From positions 1 to 64,000 of the forward strand of contig JARGXX010000034.1 of the NCBI GenBank assembly GCA_030374765.1: DNA of 64,000 nucleotides, written 5' to 3'. This DNA is from Agarophyton chilense. Its lineage: Eukaryota > Rhodophyta > Florideophyceae > Gracilariales > Gracilariaceae. How positions within the stretch are numbered: position 1 is the first letter of the stretch; every line of letters starts with the position of its first letter. The notes below the pieces were generated by a model. That model was not told the DNA's origin, made no database searches, and was given only the letters and a program-made list of their open reading frames with translations. Positions 12,001 to 21,456 of the stretch are shown here, one piece after another. The position numbers and the translations under genes were made by a program.

Positions 12001-14580
12001 CCCCTCACCCAACAACAACAACAACAACAACACCACAGAAAACGTCCGGTTACTGACACAGTTCTACCTACACCTGAACCAAAGCGCTCCATCCATACAT
12101 CGCAGCCAACCCCGTCCCCTCCTACTGACCGCTCTGCGATCCCCCATTCTCAAATCAACCTAAACCTGGCCGCCTCTCATCCTTTCAATCCACATCCGCC
12201 TGCTTTTATGGCAGCCGCCATACCGCGCGGTGGAGCTTCTCTCTTACAACAACCGCTTGTGACCTACGAACATATTACATCAGAAATGCTCCGAGCACTA
12301 AGACAGGCACTTTCCAACGACTCCGCTTTATTCAAGTCCCACCAACAATTTGTGAACACAGCGGCCGTGTACAACAGGCTTTCCAACATGCTACTACTCC
12401 AGCCGACTGGATCTGGAAAAACACTATCTCTTCTGCTCCCCGTCTTCATGGAAAAGGGCAAATACTCCACCGTTCTCATCACCCCTCTCACAGCCTTGCT
12501 CAGTGAATACGAACTGCGCGCTCAGCTCTTCGGCCTTCGTGCTTCTCGTACACCCACCCCTCCCGGATCGCACTCCTTTGCCGACATTTACATCTTTTCC
12601 GCTGAAAGACTTTCTCTTCCTTCTTTTACAGAGTTCACCACGCGACTGATCGCCGCCGACCGCCTCGCCCGCATTGCCATCGATGAATGTCACTTATTTC
12701 TTTTATGGCAACACTTTCGCCCGTGCTTGGCCAACCTCCACAACTGCTTCGGCCATATTCCCACAAAGATCCCTCGCGTGCTTTTAAGCGCGACAGTGCC
12801 GCCGCGCGACCGCCCCCTTCTTCTGTCGCAGCTGCACATCCCGAACGCGCATGTGTACGCTTCTTCGACTGCAAGAAACAACATTTCTTTTGTCGTGTAT
12901 CAGCTAAGCTCAGCCCCCAGCACTTCGCGTGCCACACGCTTTCGCGCCGCTCATGGCCACTTTCAGGATGTGTTTGGATACCTGCTTCAGCTGGGCGTCT
13001 CAATCATGCAAGAGCATGTGGCTCGATTGCTTCACTCGTCGGCTGACACAACCCTAGCTCGCGTTCTTATATTCTCGTTAATACGCCCGGCTGCCGAAGC
13101 TGTCCATGAAGCTCTCGCCGCTTCGCGTTCTTCTTTTGGTGCCCTTAAACAATCCACTACTGTCACGGTTCTCCTGTACCATTCTGGTCTCTCCGATGTT
13201 CGTAAACGCCGGGCTCACACCCTTTGGAACTCTCCGCCTTCTTCCAGCGCACCCACAACCAACCACATTCTCTTCATGGTTTGCACCTCTTCTTTTGGTA
13301 CGGGCATCGACGTTCCCAACGTTCGCCTGGTTTTCAACTTTGGTGGAGTAGCGAGTCTTTGCGACCTCGCGCAACAGGCCGGCAGGGCCGGCCGCGATGG
13401 AAACCCATCCACTTGCGTCACCATTTATTTCCAGCCCTACTTCAAACTCGTTACGGAAACTCTTTCTTCGTCCTCATCCAACACAAATGCGTTTGAGGAG
13501 CCCAATCGCATATACAACCAAGCACTTTCCACGGAGCGTTGGTTGGAAGCGCAGCATTGGGTCGAATGCAAATCTGTTTGTCGAAGGAACGCCCTCTATT
13601 TCCACATGGACGGAAAAGAACCAGGCATCTGTCTCTTCTCTCCTTCGGTTCTTAATTGCGATATTTGCAATAGCATCGCAGCTGTCTCCCCCTCTCCCAC
13701 CCCGGAACGAAGCTCCGTTTCCGCTACCCCTTCTGCCTCTCAGCACGCCCAATCCATTTCACCGTCACCCAGCGCTTCCCCACAAACGCCCACGCCGCCA
13801 AAAAACCGTGCCAATCAATCAAACAGAACATCCTTAAACAACCAAAACACCAACACCAACGGCGGCCCAACACAAAGCCCCAAACCCCACGCCAGTCGTC
13901 CACCACGACCCCCCACCTCCACTCCATCGCCGTTGCTGACAACCACGCATCCATCCGCAGCGACCCAATCGCCCACTGTCGCTCATTCTCAATCTCAGTC
14001 GCACTCTGCCACCTTCTTTTACACCTTGGAACGAAAAACACCGCAACAAATCGTGTCACACTTCGAGGAGCTCTCCCGCCGACTTGCCCCTCTCTGTGTG
14101 CCATGCTTGCTGCACGAAAAAACGCAAGTGCACTTGACGGACACTCATGCATGCCCCCATTCCCGTCAACGATGCTTCAGATGCTTTTCGCCGCACCATA
14201 TATCGCGCAACTGCAGGTTCGATAAATCACCTCAAGGAACCTGCTACCGTTGCCATCTCGGATTCTGCAAGGGACTCAAAACTCATTCTCAACCGCACAC
14301 TTTTGGAACAAGACACTGCATCTTCATTTCGCTCTATCAACTGGCATGGGTCTTGTGGCGAACATGCTCCAAAACTCGCTCCGAAATTGCACTCCACCTC
14401 TTTGACGGCCGCATGCAATCCAAGTTCAACTCCATTTCCCAATCCTCCCAAGATTCCTCACCCCTCCACCTTGAAATAGACGCCATGTTTCATGATTGGT
14501 TAACACACAACAACCACTTTGCCGTACCCAACATTCTACGCCTTGCAGCTTGGTGGAAGTCAACCACAACACTCATTTAA
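9037..14580 (+). CDS. C2H2 finger / tyrosine-recombinase-like / RecQ helicase / zinc-knuckle protein (TLH-like)
   Basis: 1847 aa from the ATG at 9037; the frame also holds an in-frame ATG at 8953, but it begins with a low-complexity Cys/Val-rich segment. Two fingers, C96xxC99...H117 and C181xxC184...H202, resemble the OrsD/DUF3505-type fingers of fungal telomere-linked helicases. Residues ~770-960 carry a tyrosine-recombinase signature: SPARGTE (R786, E789), Lys at 820/825, NDYR (R908), AGHS (H944) and LYAH (Y953, nine residues after the His). Residues ~1110-1460 are a RecQ-family helicase: Walker A QPTGSGKT (K1128), DECH (D1216), LLSAT, FGTGIDVP and QQAGRAGRDG. A Pro/Ser/Thr-rich linker follows, then a CX2CX4HX4C knuckle (C1713-C1726) and a second Cys cluster. 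A short CAA run encodes Gln. A self-mobilising or telomere-maintenance role is inference. Confidence 0.85.
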   Translation: MSQNSLSSAGEHGLPVFIPSSVHSPPRAAVNISPPTPPNPLLPQPPPPVARDAHAQPHSDLPVTDANAADDSSSFIMALGTIVNMGIHSIGFFPLCVNCQCGLPSARAIQHHLRKQHSIPLEIASPMSMAILHEVHTLRNNSNVAPVWQKYRPQHNAQFVSGPSTFLTPLAHIAIHNGYQCPLCKFCYLDPVRLQAHLIECHNMSPAVAQPHLDRTVSSGRIALQTVYGGVRRRLFPVTNAQPIGCLSKTFQVPQAPAARPETPPAQPVCLQPPHRPVATTAKGIEPPLQHINHFLQKFNTGAPCSQSDPLLRHHSEKNSFITFSKFDIVLHSLHVHLDVAAQLSRTGTTPTSAESTITHHIFDYLSQVNILVSKTSLAFLDRLNKRTDTAFKTVSTETLKRYASHISRLLVFTHRTRANLPHLVPDSDLMYCYTTSVLDAIRMSSSGELPAPFPPTQHGPAVHSALKPFLLQSLAPYHSLDLLSVRKFIACASVISTDPNPPIAAPLPSDRTPEPYDTVISHDPNNTSFRFAAASDVTHLLAALQYGICACAIHELHVLSKSSPLLQPATPASERPVHVQERMRTIDAAIDVDSNNALSFVRKTLTLAMSISSREEMFVSFHNFDVHPSCGIVRDTHLALSEVGSLVLTLHKEIQHTLHNDLLLGHALPTGFTNALHSLQDDSFNKSPGFSFLTNLNNRPFIEQNMAFVFTCLTSSMPHNSNTDHTPFLPQRKQNGTFPRTQLPTTDILGTDMFTHALSRWLSCAQKIQERLLVALHLSSGSPARGTEIETYRIHNDQHFQRCLMLIDKSPVLICRYMKTRNSKGAATPIARFPDAQTSRLLLMYLTLIRPFEAYIVRCLHGENCFQMHWKMLFANCGIPYAANTIRSIISSHLSKRGFPISFNDYRNFTVGMTNTVSNVTASSVADHILEELLTTAHGQAGHSAHTAAFLYAHTPHDISGLQHSQLSKYREWSSKWHQYLGLLLNAPLTQQQQQQQHHRKRPVTDTVLPTPEPKRSIHTSQPTPSPPTDRSAIPHSQINLNLAASHPFNPHPPAFMAAAIPRGGASLLQQPLVTYEHITSEMLRALRQALSNDSALFKSHQQFVNTAAVYNRLSNMLLLQPTGSGKTLSLLLPVFMEKGKYSTVLITPLTALLSEYELRAQLFGLRASRTPTPPGSHSFADIYIFSAERLSLPSFTEFTTRLIAADRLARIAIDECHLFLLWQHFRPCLANLHNCFGHIPTKIPRVLLSATVPPRDRPLLLSQLHIPNAHVYASSTARNNISFVVYQLSSAPSTSRATRFRAAHGHFQDVFGYLLQLGVSIMQEHVARLLHSSADTTLARVLIFSLIRPAAEAVHEALAASRSSFGALKQSTTVTVLLYHSGLSDVRKRRAHTLWNSPPSSSAPTTNHILFMVCTSSFGTGIDVPNVRLVFNFGGVASLCDLAQQAGRAGRDGNPSTCVTIYFQPYFKLVTETLSSSSSNTNAFEEPNRIYNQALSTERWLEAQHWVECKSVCRRNALYFHMDGKEPGICLFSPSVLNCDICNSIAAVSPSPTPERSSVSATPSASQHAQSISPSPSASPQTPTPPKNRANQSNRTSLNNQNTNTNGGPTQSPKPHASRPPRPPTSTPSPLLTTTHPSAATQSPTVAHSQSQSHSATFFYTLERKTPQQIVSHFEELSRRLAPLCVPCLLHEKTQVHLTDTHACPHSRQRCFRCFSPHHISRNCRFDKSPQGTCYRCHLGFCKGLKTHSQPHTFGTRHCIFISLYQLAWVLWRTCSKTRSEIALHLFDGRMQSKFNSISQSSQDSSPLHLEIDAMFHDWLTHNNHFAVPNILRLAAWWKSTTTLI

Positions 14581-14995
14581 GCACGATTTTAGATTCCAAC
14601 CCGGTACAATAAACACCCATTCTTCTTTCTCCATTTTGCTTTCAACTCTCTTCCTTGCCACAGAAAACCACATTTCCTCCTCTTTATACTTAAGTATAAC
14701 GCCAAACACCCCATATTCGACCGTTACATTACACCCAACCCAGCAACAAGCGTTATTCAAACGACTCTATCTCCAGCTCAACCTCAGCCCCTAAATACCC
14801 CAACTCCGCCTCAAAAATACAGTGTAACGAAACAACCTTTACTCTATATCAGTCCTACACATAAAGCCCAGTACACTTATCGAATGCAGGTCGCTCAACA
14901 CAGAACTTTATCCAACCACCGCAGATATCGAGTACACCCTCAAACAATCTGTTCACCACGCATTCGTACTATACTGGAACTTGACGTCTCGACTC
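14581..14995. other. Spacer between helicase gene and telomere-like tract
   Basis: About 415 bp, AT-richer than the gene. It contains AATAAA at 14609-14614 (ACAATAAACACC), a plausible poly(A) signal 30 nt after the stop. I see no other gene or repeat in it. Confidence 0.5.
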
Positions 14996-15500
14996 TAGAC
15001 CCCTAAAACCCCTAGAATCCAATAAACGCAAAGCTTCCCCTAAAACCCCTAAAGCCCTCCAGCCCCTAAACAATGTTTTCCTCTCCGTAAATAAAAAATC
15101 CCATAAAGGTAAAGTTTCCCCTAAACCCCCTGAACCCCTGAACCCCTGAACCTCTAAAACCCCTAAAACCCCTACACAATGGTTTCCTCTCCGTAAATTC
15201 AAAATCCCATAAAGACTCCTAAAACCCCTAAAATCCAATAAACGCAAAGCTTCCCCTAAAACCCCTAAAGCCCTCCAGCCCCTAAACAATGTTTTCCTCT
15301 CCGTAAATAAAAAATCCCATAAAGGTAAAGTTTCCCCTAAACCCCCTGAACCCCTGAACCCCTGAACCTCTAAAACCCCTAAAACCCCTACACAATGTTT
15401 TCCTCTCCGTAACTTCAAAATCCCATAAAGGTAAAGCTTCTCCTAAAACCCCTAAACCCCTAAACCCCTAAACCCCTAAACCCCTGAAACCTGTAAAAGC
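14996..15500. repeat. Interstitial telomere-like CCCCTAAA(A) tract
   Basis: Runs of CCCCTAAA, CCCCTAAAA and the variant CCCCTGAA dominate the plus strand, so the G strand is TTT(T)AGGGG on the minus strand. Superimposed is a 216-bp period: the segment starting CCAATAAACGCAAAGC recurs at 15019 and 15235. A shorter telomere-like stretch recurs at 16405-16450. The C-rich strand reads left to right, as at the left end of a chromosome, so an ancestral end would have faced left, toward the helicase gene. Confidence 0.8.
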
Positions 15501-16403
15501 CCGTACACAATGGTTTCCTCTACGAAAACGTAAACTCCCGTAGGCCCTGACCGATAGCTACTTAGTGGCGATGCCACTGTTGGACAAACCTTAACGTCAT
15601 AAGAATCTACCTGTCATCGTTAAGCATACGTCATCCCTACCTCACTAAACGCACTGCACGCGTCTTCTTTAGCTGAGAGTGTGGCGCCAGCACTCGCGTG
15701 ACCTACTACTCACCACACTCAACCTACATTAAACTTGGCAATACCATCGAATATCGACCCCCAGTGTTGCCGGATATGAAAACCATCCTAGAACCAAGCG
15801 CAAACGCACCTTTTTCAGCCGCGTACACGACCCCAAAAACGCACATACAAAACGCCTGACAATGTGCCATCTGCCTCCACGAAATAGCCACAGAACCAAG
15901 CGCAAACGCATAACACAACCCTTTCTTTTGATAAAAATTTCGCACATTATCCAGCTTACAACACAGCTCGACTGTGCAGCGGAGATGTGGCTGAAACCAA
16001 GCGCCTTTGAGTGCCACACTCGACGCACGCCTCCACGTTGTGCAGCAAAAATGTTACAATAAAACATGTGCAAACGCAGGATTTGGCAGAAAGCCAAGCG
16101 CGCGTAAAATTTATGATTTTTTCAAATGCAAAAATTGCGAAAATGGGTGCTGCGCCCCAACATCTGGCAAGTCGCGCGCTACGTTACCCGAACGAAGCGC
16201 CTGAGCGCAATTAGCCACGATTTTTTGAGCGTGCCAATGTGTCATACGCGCTCTCCAGCACAACGTTTTCCATCCAGGGGGTCAAAATCGCACATACGTC
16301 GAATGCAGCGCGTGGCGCTTGGTGTATGTAATTACCAAGCGCTACTGACAACTGCGTTTTACCAAGCGCCAGCCCACACTTACAACCTGTAATATATATA
16401 GGT
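15465..16403. repeat. Subtelomeric ~940-bp repeat, copy 1
   Basis: Nearly identical to 16420-17357 at an offset of 954-955 bp; both end in CCTGTAATATATATAGG and both start in telomere-like sequence. The motif ACCAAGCGC occurs at 15793, 15895 and 15996 (spaced 102 and 101 bp), then as an inverted pair at 16315 and 16334 and once more at 16361. No coding capacity I trust. Confidence 0.9.
16315..16342. repeat. Inverted pair GCGCTTGGT-N10-ACCAAGCGC
   Basis: Perfect 9-bp arms with a 10-nt spacer, repeated at 17270-17297. It is the centre of a cluster of the same 9-mer and has the look of a dyad protein-binding or replication-initiation site; the function is inference. Confidence 0.5.
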
Positions 16404-16419
16404 AAAGCTTCCCCTAAAA

Positions 16420-17357
16420 CCCCTAAACTCCTAAACCCCTGAAACCTGTAAAAGCCCGTACACAATGGTTTCCTGTACGAAAACGTAAACTCCCGTAGGC
16501 CCTGACCAATAGCTACTTTGTGGCGATGGCACTGTTGGACAAACCTTAACGTCATAAGACCCTACCTGGCATCGTTAAGCATACGTCATCCCTACCTCAC
16601 TAAACGCACTGCACGCGTCTTCTTTAGCTGAGAGTGTGGCGCCAGCACTCGCCTGACCTACTACTCACCACACTCAACCTACATTGAACTTGACAATACC
16701 AACGAATATCGGCCCCCAGTGTTGCCGGATATGAAAACCATCCTAGAACCAAGCGCAAACGCACCTTTTTTAGCCGCGTCCACGACCCCAAAAACGCACA
16801 TACAAAACGCCTGACAATGTGCCATCTGCCTCCACGAAATAGCCACAGAACCAAGCGCAAACGCATACCCTAACCCTTTCTTTTGATAAAAATTTCGCAC
16901 ATTATCCAGCTTACAACACAGCTCGACTGTGCAGCGGAGATGTGGCTGAAACCAAGCGCCTTTGAGTGCCACACTCGACGCACGCCTCCACGTTGTGTAG
17001 CAAAAATGTTACAATAAAGCATGTGCAAACGCAGGATTTGGCAGAAAGCCCAGCGCGCGTAAAATTTATGATTTTTTCAAAAGCAAAAATTGCAAAAATG
17101 GGTGCTGCGCCCCAACATCTGGCAAGTCGCGCGCTACGTTACCCGAACGAAGCGCCTGAGCGCAATTAGCCACGATTTTTTGAGCGTGCCAATGTGTCAT
17201 ACGCGCTCTCCAGCACAACGTTTTCCATCCAGGGGGTCAAAATCGCACATACGTCGAATGCAGCGCGTGGCGCTTGGTGTATGTAATTACCAAGCGCTAC
17301 TGACAACTGCGTTTTACCAAGCGCCAGCCCACACTTACAACCTGTAATATATATAGG
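16420..17357. repeat. Subtelomeric ~940-bp repeat, copy 2
   Basis: Second tandem copy, differing from copy 1 by scattered substitutions. It retains all six ACCAAGCGC motifs (16748, 16850, 16951, inverted 17270, 17289, 17316). It abuts the decayed helicase-type fragment on its right. Confidence 0.9.
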
Positions 17358-17400
17358 GCTTCCCCTAAGCCCTTCTCTCTCTCCCCTAGCGACGCTGCAC

Positions 17401-18048
17401 ACCTTCAATATTTCCTACCTAAAACCCCATGCCCTGGAAACGGAAGGTCATGCTAACGCCTTCTCTCAAGCATATGAAGCTTCTAGTCGGGCTCTACAAT
17501 TTACATCTTTTCATAAAGAAGACTCCATGAGTCAAGTTGTAGCGACTTGCGAATTTCTCATTAGAGAATTTGAACATGATTGCACTGCTTGATATGTTTC
17601 ACACAAAGCAGTTGTGAAGCACGGTAATCAAAGTTGCCTGTGGAAAAGGAACCGATGCTTTAGATGCTACTCAAAGGATCACAGGTACCGCTTGTGTGAC
17701 AAAGATCATGTATTACCATCTGGAGGTTGTTTCAAGTGTGGTCTGTCTTACGCGAAAGGATTCAAAGTACACAGGGATGGGCTGGATTTCGGTCCTACTT
17801 GTAGACTGGTTCTTCTCAGGGATCTTGGCTGGTATCTGTGGAGATCATCGCTGATGAAAAGGGAACGTTTGGTACAGGATCTTTTCTGCGACAGAGACTG
17901 CAGTCTCTTCAACGAATCACAAGTGGCAAGCTTACGTTCTGACTGGTCTATGTTTCACGAACAAGACCGGGTGTTCGCGAAATGGTTATCATCGTCGGAC
18001 AACGAAACTCCCAATGTTCTAAGGTTGGCGTTTGGTTTTCAAATGTGA
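17401..18048 (+). pseudogene. C-terminal remnant of a second TLH-type protein
   Basis: The frame through 17401-18048 aligns with the last ~190 residues of the protein at 9037-14580. Shared are the CX2CX4HX4C knuckle (CFRCYSKDHRYRLC against CFRCFSPHHISRNC), the following CFKCGLSYAKGFKVH (against CYRCHLGFCKGLKTH), a GW/AW-YLWR-type segment, MFH and the end PNVLRLAF (against PNILRLAA). The TGA at 17590-17592 falls where the intact protein has a Cys, so one Cys codon to TGA change would explain it. Codon use is much more AT-rich than in the intact gene. The N-terminal 90% is missing: the fragment begins right after the subtelomeric repeat. It shows a divergent paralogue once existed at this locus. 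Confidence 0.8.
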
Positions 18049-18480
18049 GGAAGGAGTAAAACGAGCTTAGTAAAATATGAAAGTAAATGCAACTGTATGT
18101 AAGTATAAACTTTCAAATTCGTTTCACACGTACATGTTTTCGGGCAATCCTGCACCATTACCGATCAAAGATATGAAATGCGAATTAATTGAACCGTGTG
18201 TTGCTTGAAATAAAGCACGTGCTCCATTTCGCTGCGTTCTATGGTTTTGGTATCGTAACATGATCAACAATGGAACGGGTCTCATTTCAGCGGAGCGTCT
18301 TGGCATACAACTGGTTGTCAAAAAAATTAAATCTTTAATCGCGTTCCATTGCATCCATCAGGCGCTCTTAAAAGCGCACATACACGTACTCTGCGCTGCG
18401 TTCCATGGTTGGCGTCAGAGTAATGACAACATGTAAGCAGCCCAAACGCATGTAGAATCATAGAACCCAACCTGATCCTA
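18049..18480. other. AT-rich spacer, nothing recognised
   Basis: Follows the stop of the helicase remnant. Short frames on the minus strand have no recognisable motifs. Confidence 0.4.
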
Positions 18481-18828
18481 GTAGTAGATGCCGGCAATGA
18501 CATAGTGATGCCACAAATCACTGACAACGATATGTCAACATCTTCTACCAGCAAGGCTGGCACTAAGATCGACCATGATGCTGACTTTGAATCCGTATCA
18601 ACAAACAATTCAGACAATGATGCCGATGTGGGAGATCGAGTGGCAATCTACTGTCCACTAATTGACCAATACTACCCAGAATTTTTTATTCTGCTCAAAA
18701 CGATGACCACAAGATTGTACACTATGACTATAATGGTAAGGAAGTACTAGGCATGACCAAAGAGGTTTTGAGCTACAATCACAGTACACCAGAAAGCCGC
18801 CGTACAATCTCAGACAAGATCAACTGAG
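18481..18828 (+). pseudogene. Tudor-like domain relic with frameshift
   Basis: One frame (18505-18750) reads GDRVAIYCPLIDQYYPE; after a frameshift near 18690 the adjoining frame reads NDDHKIVHYDYNGKEV and continues to a TGA near 18826. Together they match the pattern of Tudor-like folds (GDxVxVYxPxDxxYYxG...HxVxYDDGxxE). An acidic, Ser/Asp-rich segment precedes it. Such domains occur in chromatin readers and in some retrotransposon polyproteins. With copia gag starting 600 bp downstream, a retroelement origin is likely. It is broken by the frameshift and has no start I can defend. Confidence 0.45.
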
Positions 18829-19427
18829 GCTCAGAAGTGCAAAGCCAAGAGACTACAGTGTTACAGCAACTACTTGGATATTTCGGAAATAAGCCCTTTT
18901 TGTAACACCACGCCCCAGGTTTTGAGTAATACTTCATGGTCAATTCGTACAAGAAAGAAGAGGAGAATTTTTTAAAAACGTCCAAACTCGTTCTCAACCG
19001 ACTTTTGCCCCCCGGTGCTAATATTATATGCAGCCAGACGCTCTATAAAATTTAAGCATAAAGACGACGAGAGCTTCAAATTCAAGGCGGGCATAGCGCC
19101 CCATGGAAATGAGGTTGATTTCAAATGTATATTGTGTAAGGATTGCTAAACATGCCCTTTTACAGGTTTGAGGATATTAGAAAGCATCGTGCACCCGACT
19201 AGCAGAATTTTGACACTTGAAATCAGTTTTCTGAAAAAATCACCATAAAAGAAAACTATCTCCTGGAATATCAACTTAGAGCTTGGAACCTAAATCAAAA
19301 AGAAGTTTAGATTAGATAGTAGTAGTGGACCTGGTTGTTGGGATTTAATGGCTTTTTGGTCTAGGATTAGAAAAAGGACTACAAGCTTTGGAGAATACGC
19401 ATCGATGCAGCTTGAAATGCTAAAGGT
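18829..19427. other. Spacer before copia gag
   Basis: About 600 bp of AT-rich sequence. It should contain the 5' LTR and leader of the copia element, but I find no copy of the 3' LTR sequence here, so the 5' LTR is lost or unrecognisable. Confidence 0.4.
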
Positions 19428-20600
19428 ATCGGAGAGGTTTTAAATCAGGCACGAAATCCTTTCAGTTCTGATGAAGAGAAGAAAGCCGAATGGGAGTTGA
19501 GCAAGAAGAAAGCAAGCGCAATTATTATATCTGCTCTTTCCGATGAAGCTCTACGTGTTGTACAGAGCGACAAAGGTAACCCATGTATGATGTTGAAAAG
19601 TCTGGATGAGCGATTTGCCTCCACTTCAACTGTATCTCGCATTGTCAAGATGTGTGAGTTAATCAACATGAGGTACTCCGACATTAATCAAAACATGGGT
19701 CGTCATATTGATAAGATGGCCAGTGTCATAGATCAACTAGCGGCTATGGATTCGAAACTGCCTGAAAAGCTCACTGTTGCCCTGTTGGTGTCTTCTGTAA
19801 ATGCAATAGAACTCTATCCGGTATGCGCAGCCATCAAGACACTCTCGACTGACAAAACCACGTGGGATATTGTCTCAACCAGACTGCTTGATGAAGTGCG
19901 AACACTCGGGAGTCATTTTTCTGAACGGGCTGCTGCAGCTAGACCAAAGTGTGGCATATGCAACAAGGACAACCACATAACCAATCGCTGTTTTTGAAAC
20001 CCTTTAAACCCAAAGAACAAGCTGAAACTTCCCACTGAAGCAGCACCGTTTCAATCGAGTCAAAAGCCTGTGGAATTAACAGAGAAACCAGACAAGCAGG
20101 CCCACAGTGATTCCGGCTCAAAGAAAACCACTAATTGCGCAGCACTCACACGTCCGGCAGCGATGGAAGCACATACTGTAGAAGCCAACGTTCTGATGTT
20201 GGACTCTGGTTCCACATCTCACCTAACATCCTTTACGAAACACTTGGTGCAGAGTCATGATTGCAATTTTCCGATTGCATTTGGAGACAATTCGGAAATC
20301 GTAGCGACTCAAAGAGGAGTAAGGGAGGTTACCTGGTCTTATGGAGGAACAGACACCGGAGTCTCACTCAGCAACACGCTCGTTTCCAGCAATATTGCCA
20401 TGAGTTTACTCTCTATCCCAGCCTTTACTGCCAAAAACCTCGCTGTACTCTTCCTCTCTGAAGTGGCCCACATTATTGATTTGTATGAAAACCTACGAAT
20501 CATTGGAAGCGCTTCAAGGAACCCTGATGGACTATATTATATCCAGGGGCATTCCTCATCAGCATCAGAACCAATAAGTGATGACACAAATCGGCAAACG
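19428..20600 (+). pseudogene. Copia B gag and protease
   Basis: The frame runs from NQARNPFSSDEEKKAEW through a UBN2/copia-type gag to the zinc knuckle CGICNKDNHITNRC, is stopped by TGA at 19995-19997, and continues in the same frame into a copia aspartic protease with LDSGSTSHLTS (catalytic Asp-Ser-Gly). Gag packages the RNA and the protease cleaves the polyprotein. At 20600 the reading frame is cut by gypsy A, and the protease region resumes at 31981 in a compatible frame for about 25 codons to a TAG at 32056-32058. One or two nonsense changes therefore separate it from an open frame. Confidence 0.85.
20596..20600. repeat. Target-site duplication of element A, left (AAACG)
   Basis: AAACG directly before the TG of the left LTR equals AAACG at 31976-31980 after the CA of the right LTR, the 5-bp duplication expected of gypsy integrases. 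Confidence 0.95.
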
Positions 20601-21453
20601 TGAAGAGCAACGTCCTCCAGGGAGGTTTTTCGGGACTTAGGTTTTTTCCGGAGCCTCCGGAGTGCAACCTCGTTATGAGTAGGAGTAATCCGTTTTCACG
20701 GCGATGGCCGGAACGCCGGTGATGTACCGGCGGGACCGGGTGCCATACACGTGGGCGCAGCGCCCGCGCGACACGTGGCCGCCAGATTGGCCCCTTTGTT
20801 AGACGGACATTTAGCTATTTAGGATAGACTTTATTTATTCTATTCTACGGTGACTACAGTACTTAGGCCGCCGGTCTCGCGGCCGCCGGTCCAGTAAAGT
20901 CTCCCCAACAAGGGTGATCTTGGTCTTCCAGATCTTGGCTCTGGGTCGAACCGCCTGCCTGGATATACAACTCCTTACGGAGGGATTTCCCGTGGTGCAC
21001 GGCTTCCTAACCCCCTTGGACGTTCAAGCAGCCTTCTTGTGTTGGGTATCTATTCCCACTTTCGTGGTTCCGCCCGTTTATACGGTTTGCTACACCCGGC
21101 AGTGCCGGCTGTTCCCGAGTCCCCTCTTGCGACTCGTGGTCAACCTCACCCTCTTACCTCCGTTCCCATTTTCCTCCTCTTCATTGGGCAATTCCCGCTC
21201 TTGCGGCTCGCACTGACACCTGTCGTGCTTGCCACTCTCGTGGGTTTTGCCTCCTCAGAGGATACGCAAGCACCGCTTCAGCGGATATCCTCGGCTTCTT
21301 TCAGCCTCCCTGCGCCCGTCGCGACGGTTCGGCTCCGGCTTACACCCGGCATTGCGCGCCGATCCCTGGGAGGGCTTTACCGCGCCGGTTACCTCGTGAG
21401 AGGAAGATCCGGACGTCTCTGTAGGTTTTCCCCCTTGGGGGCATTGTCCTACA
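20601..21453 (+). repeat. Element A 5' LTR
   Basis: Begins TGAAGAGCAACG and ends GTCCTACA. It matches 31123-31975 over its whole length with about 3% difference. A TATTTA-rich stretch near 20815-20840 could be the core promoter. Confidence 0.95.
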
Positions 21454-21456
21454 AAT

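Noticed and set aside
13724-14152. 142-codon minus-strand frame under the helicase gene
   Set aside because: Lies opposite the Pro/Ser-rich linker, whose C-rich codons leave the other strand open by composition.
14969-15418. 149-codon minus-strand frame with internal repeats
   Set aside because: It is the translation of telomere-like repeats, not a gene.
18583-18596. TGACTTTGAATCC as the missing 5' LTR start of copia B
   Set aside because: Only about 11 bases match the 3' LTR start and the sequence lies inside the Tudor-like coding relic.
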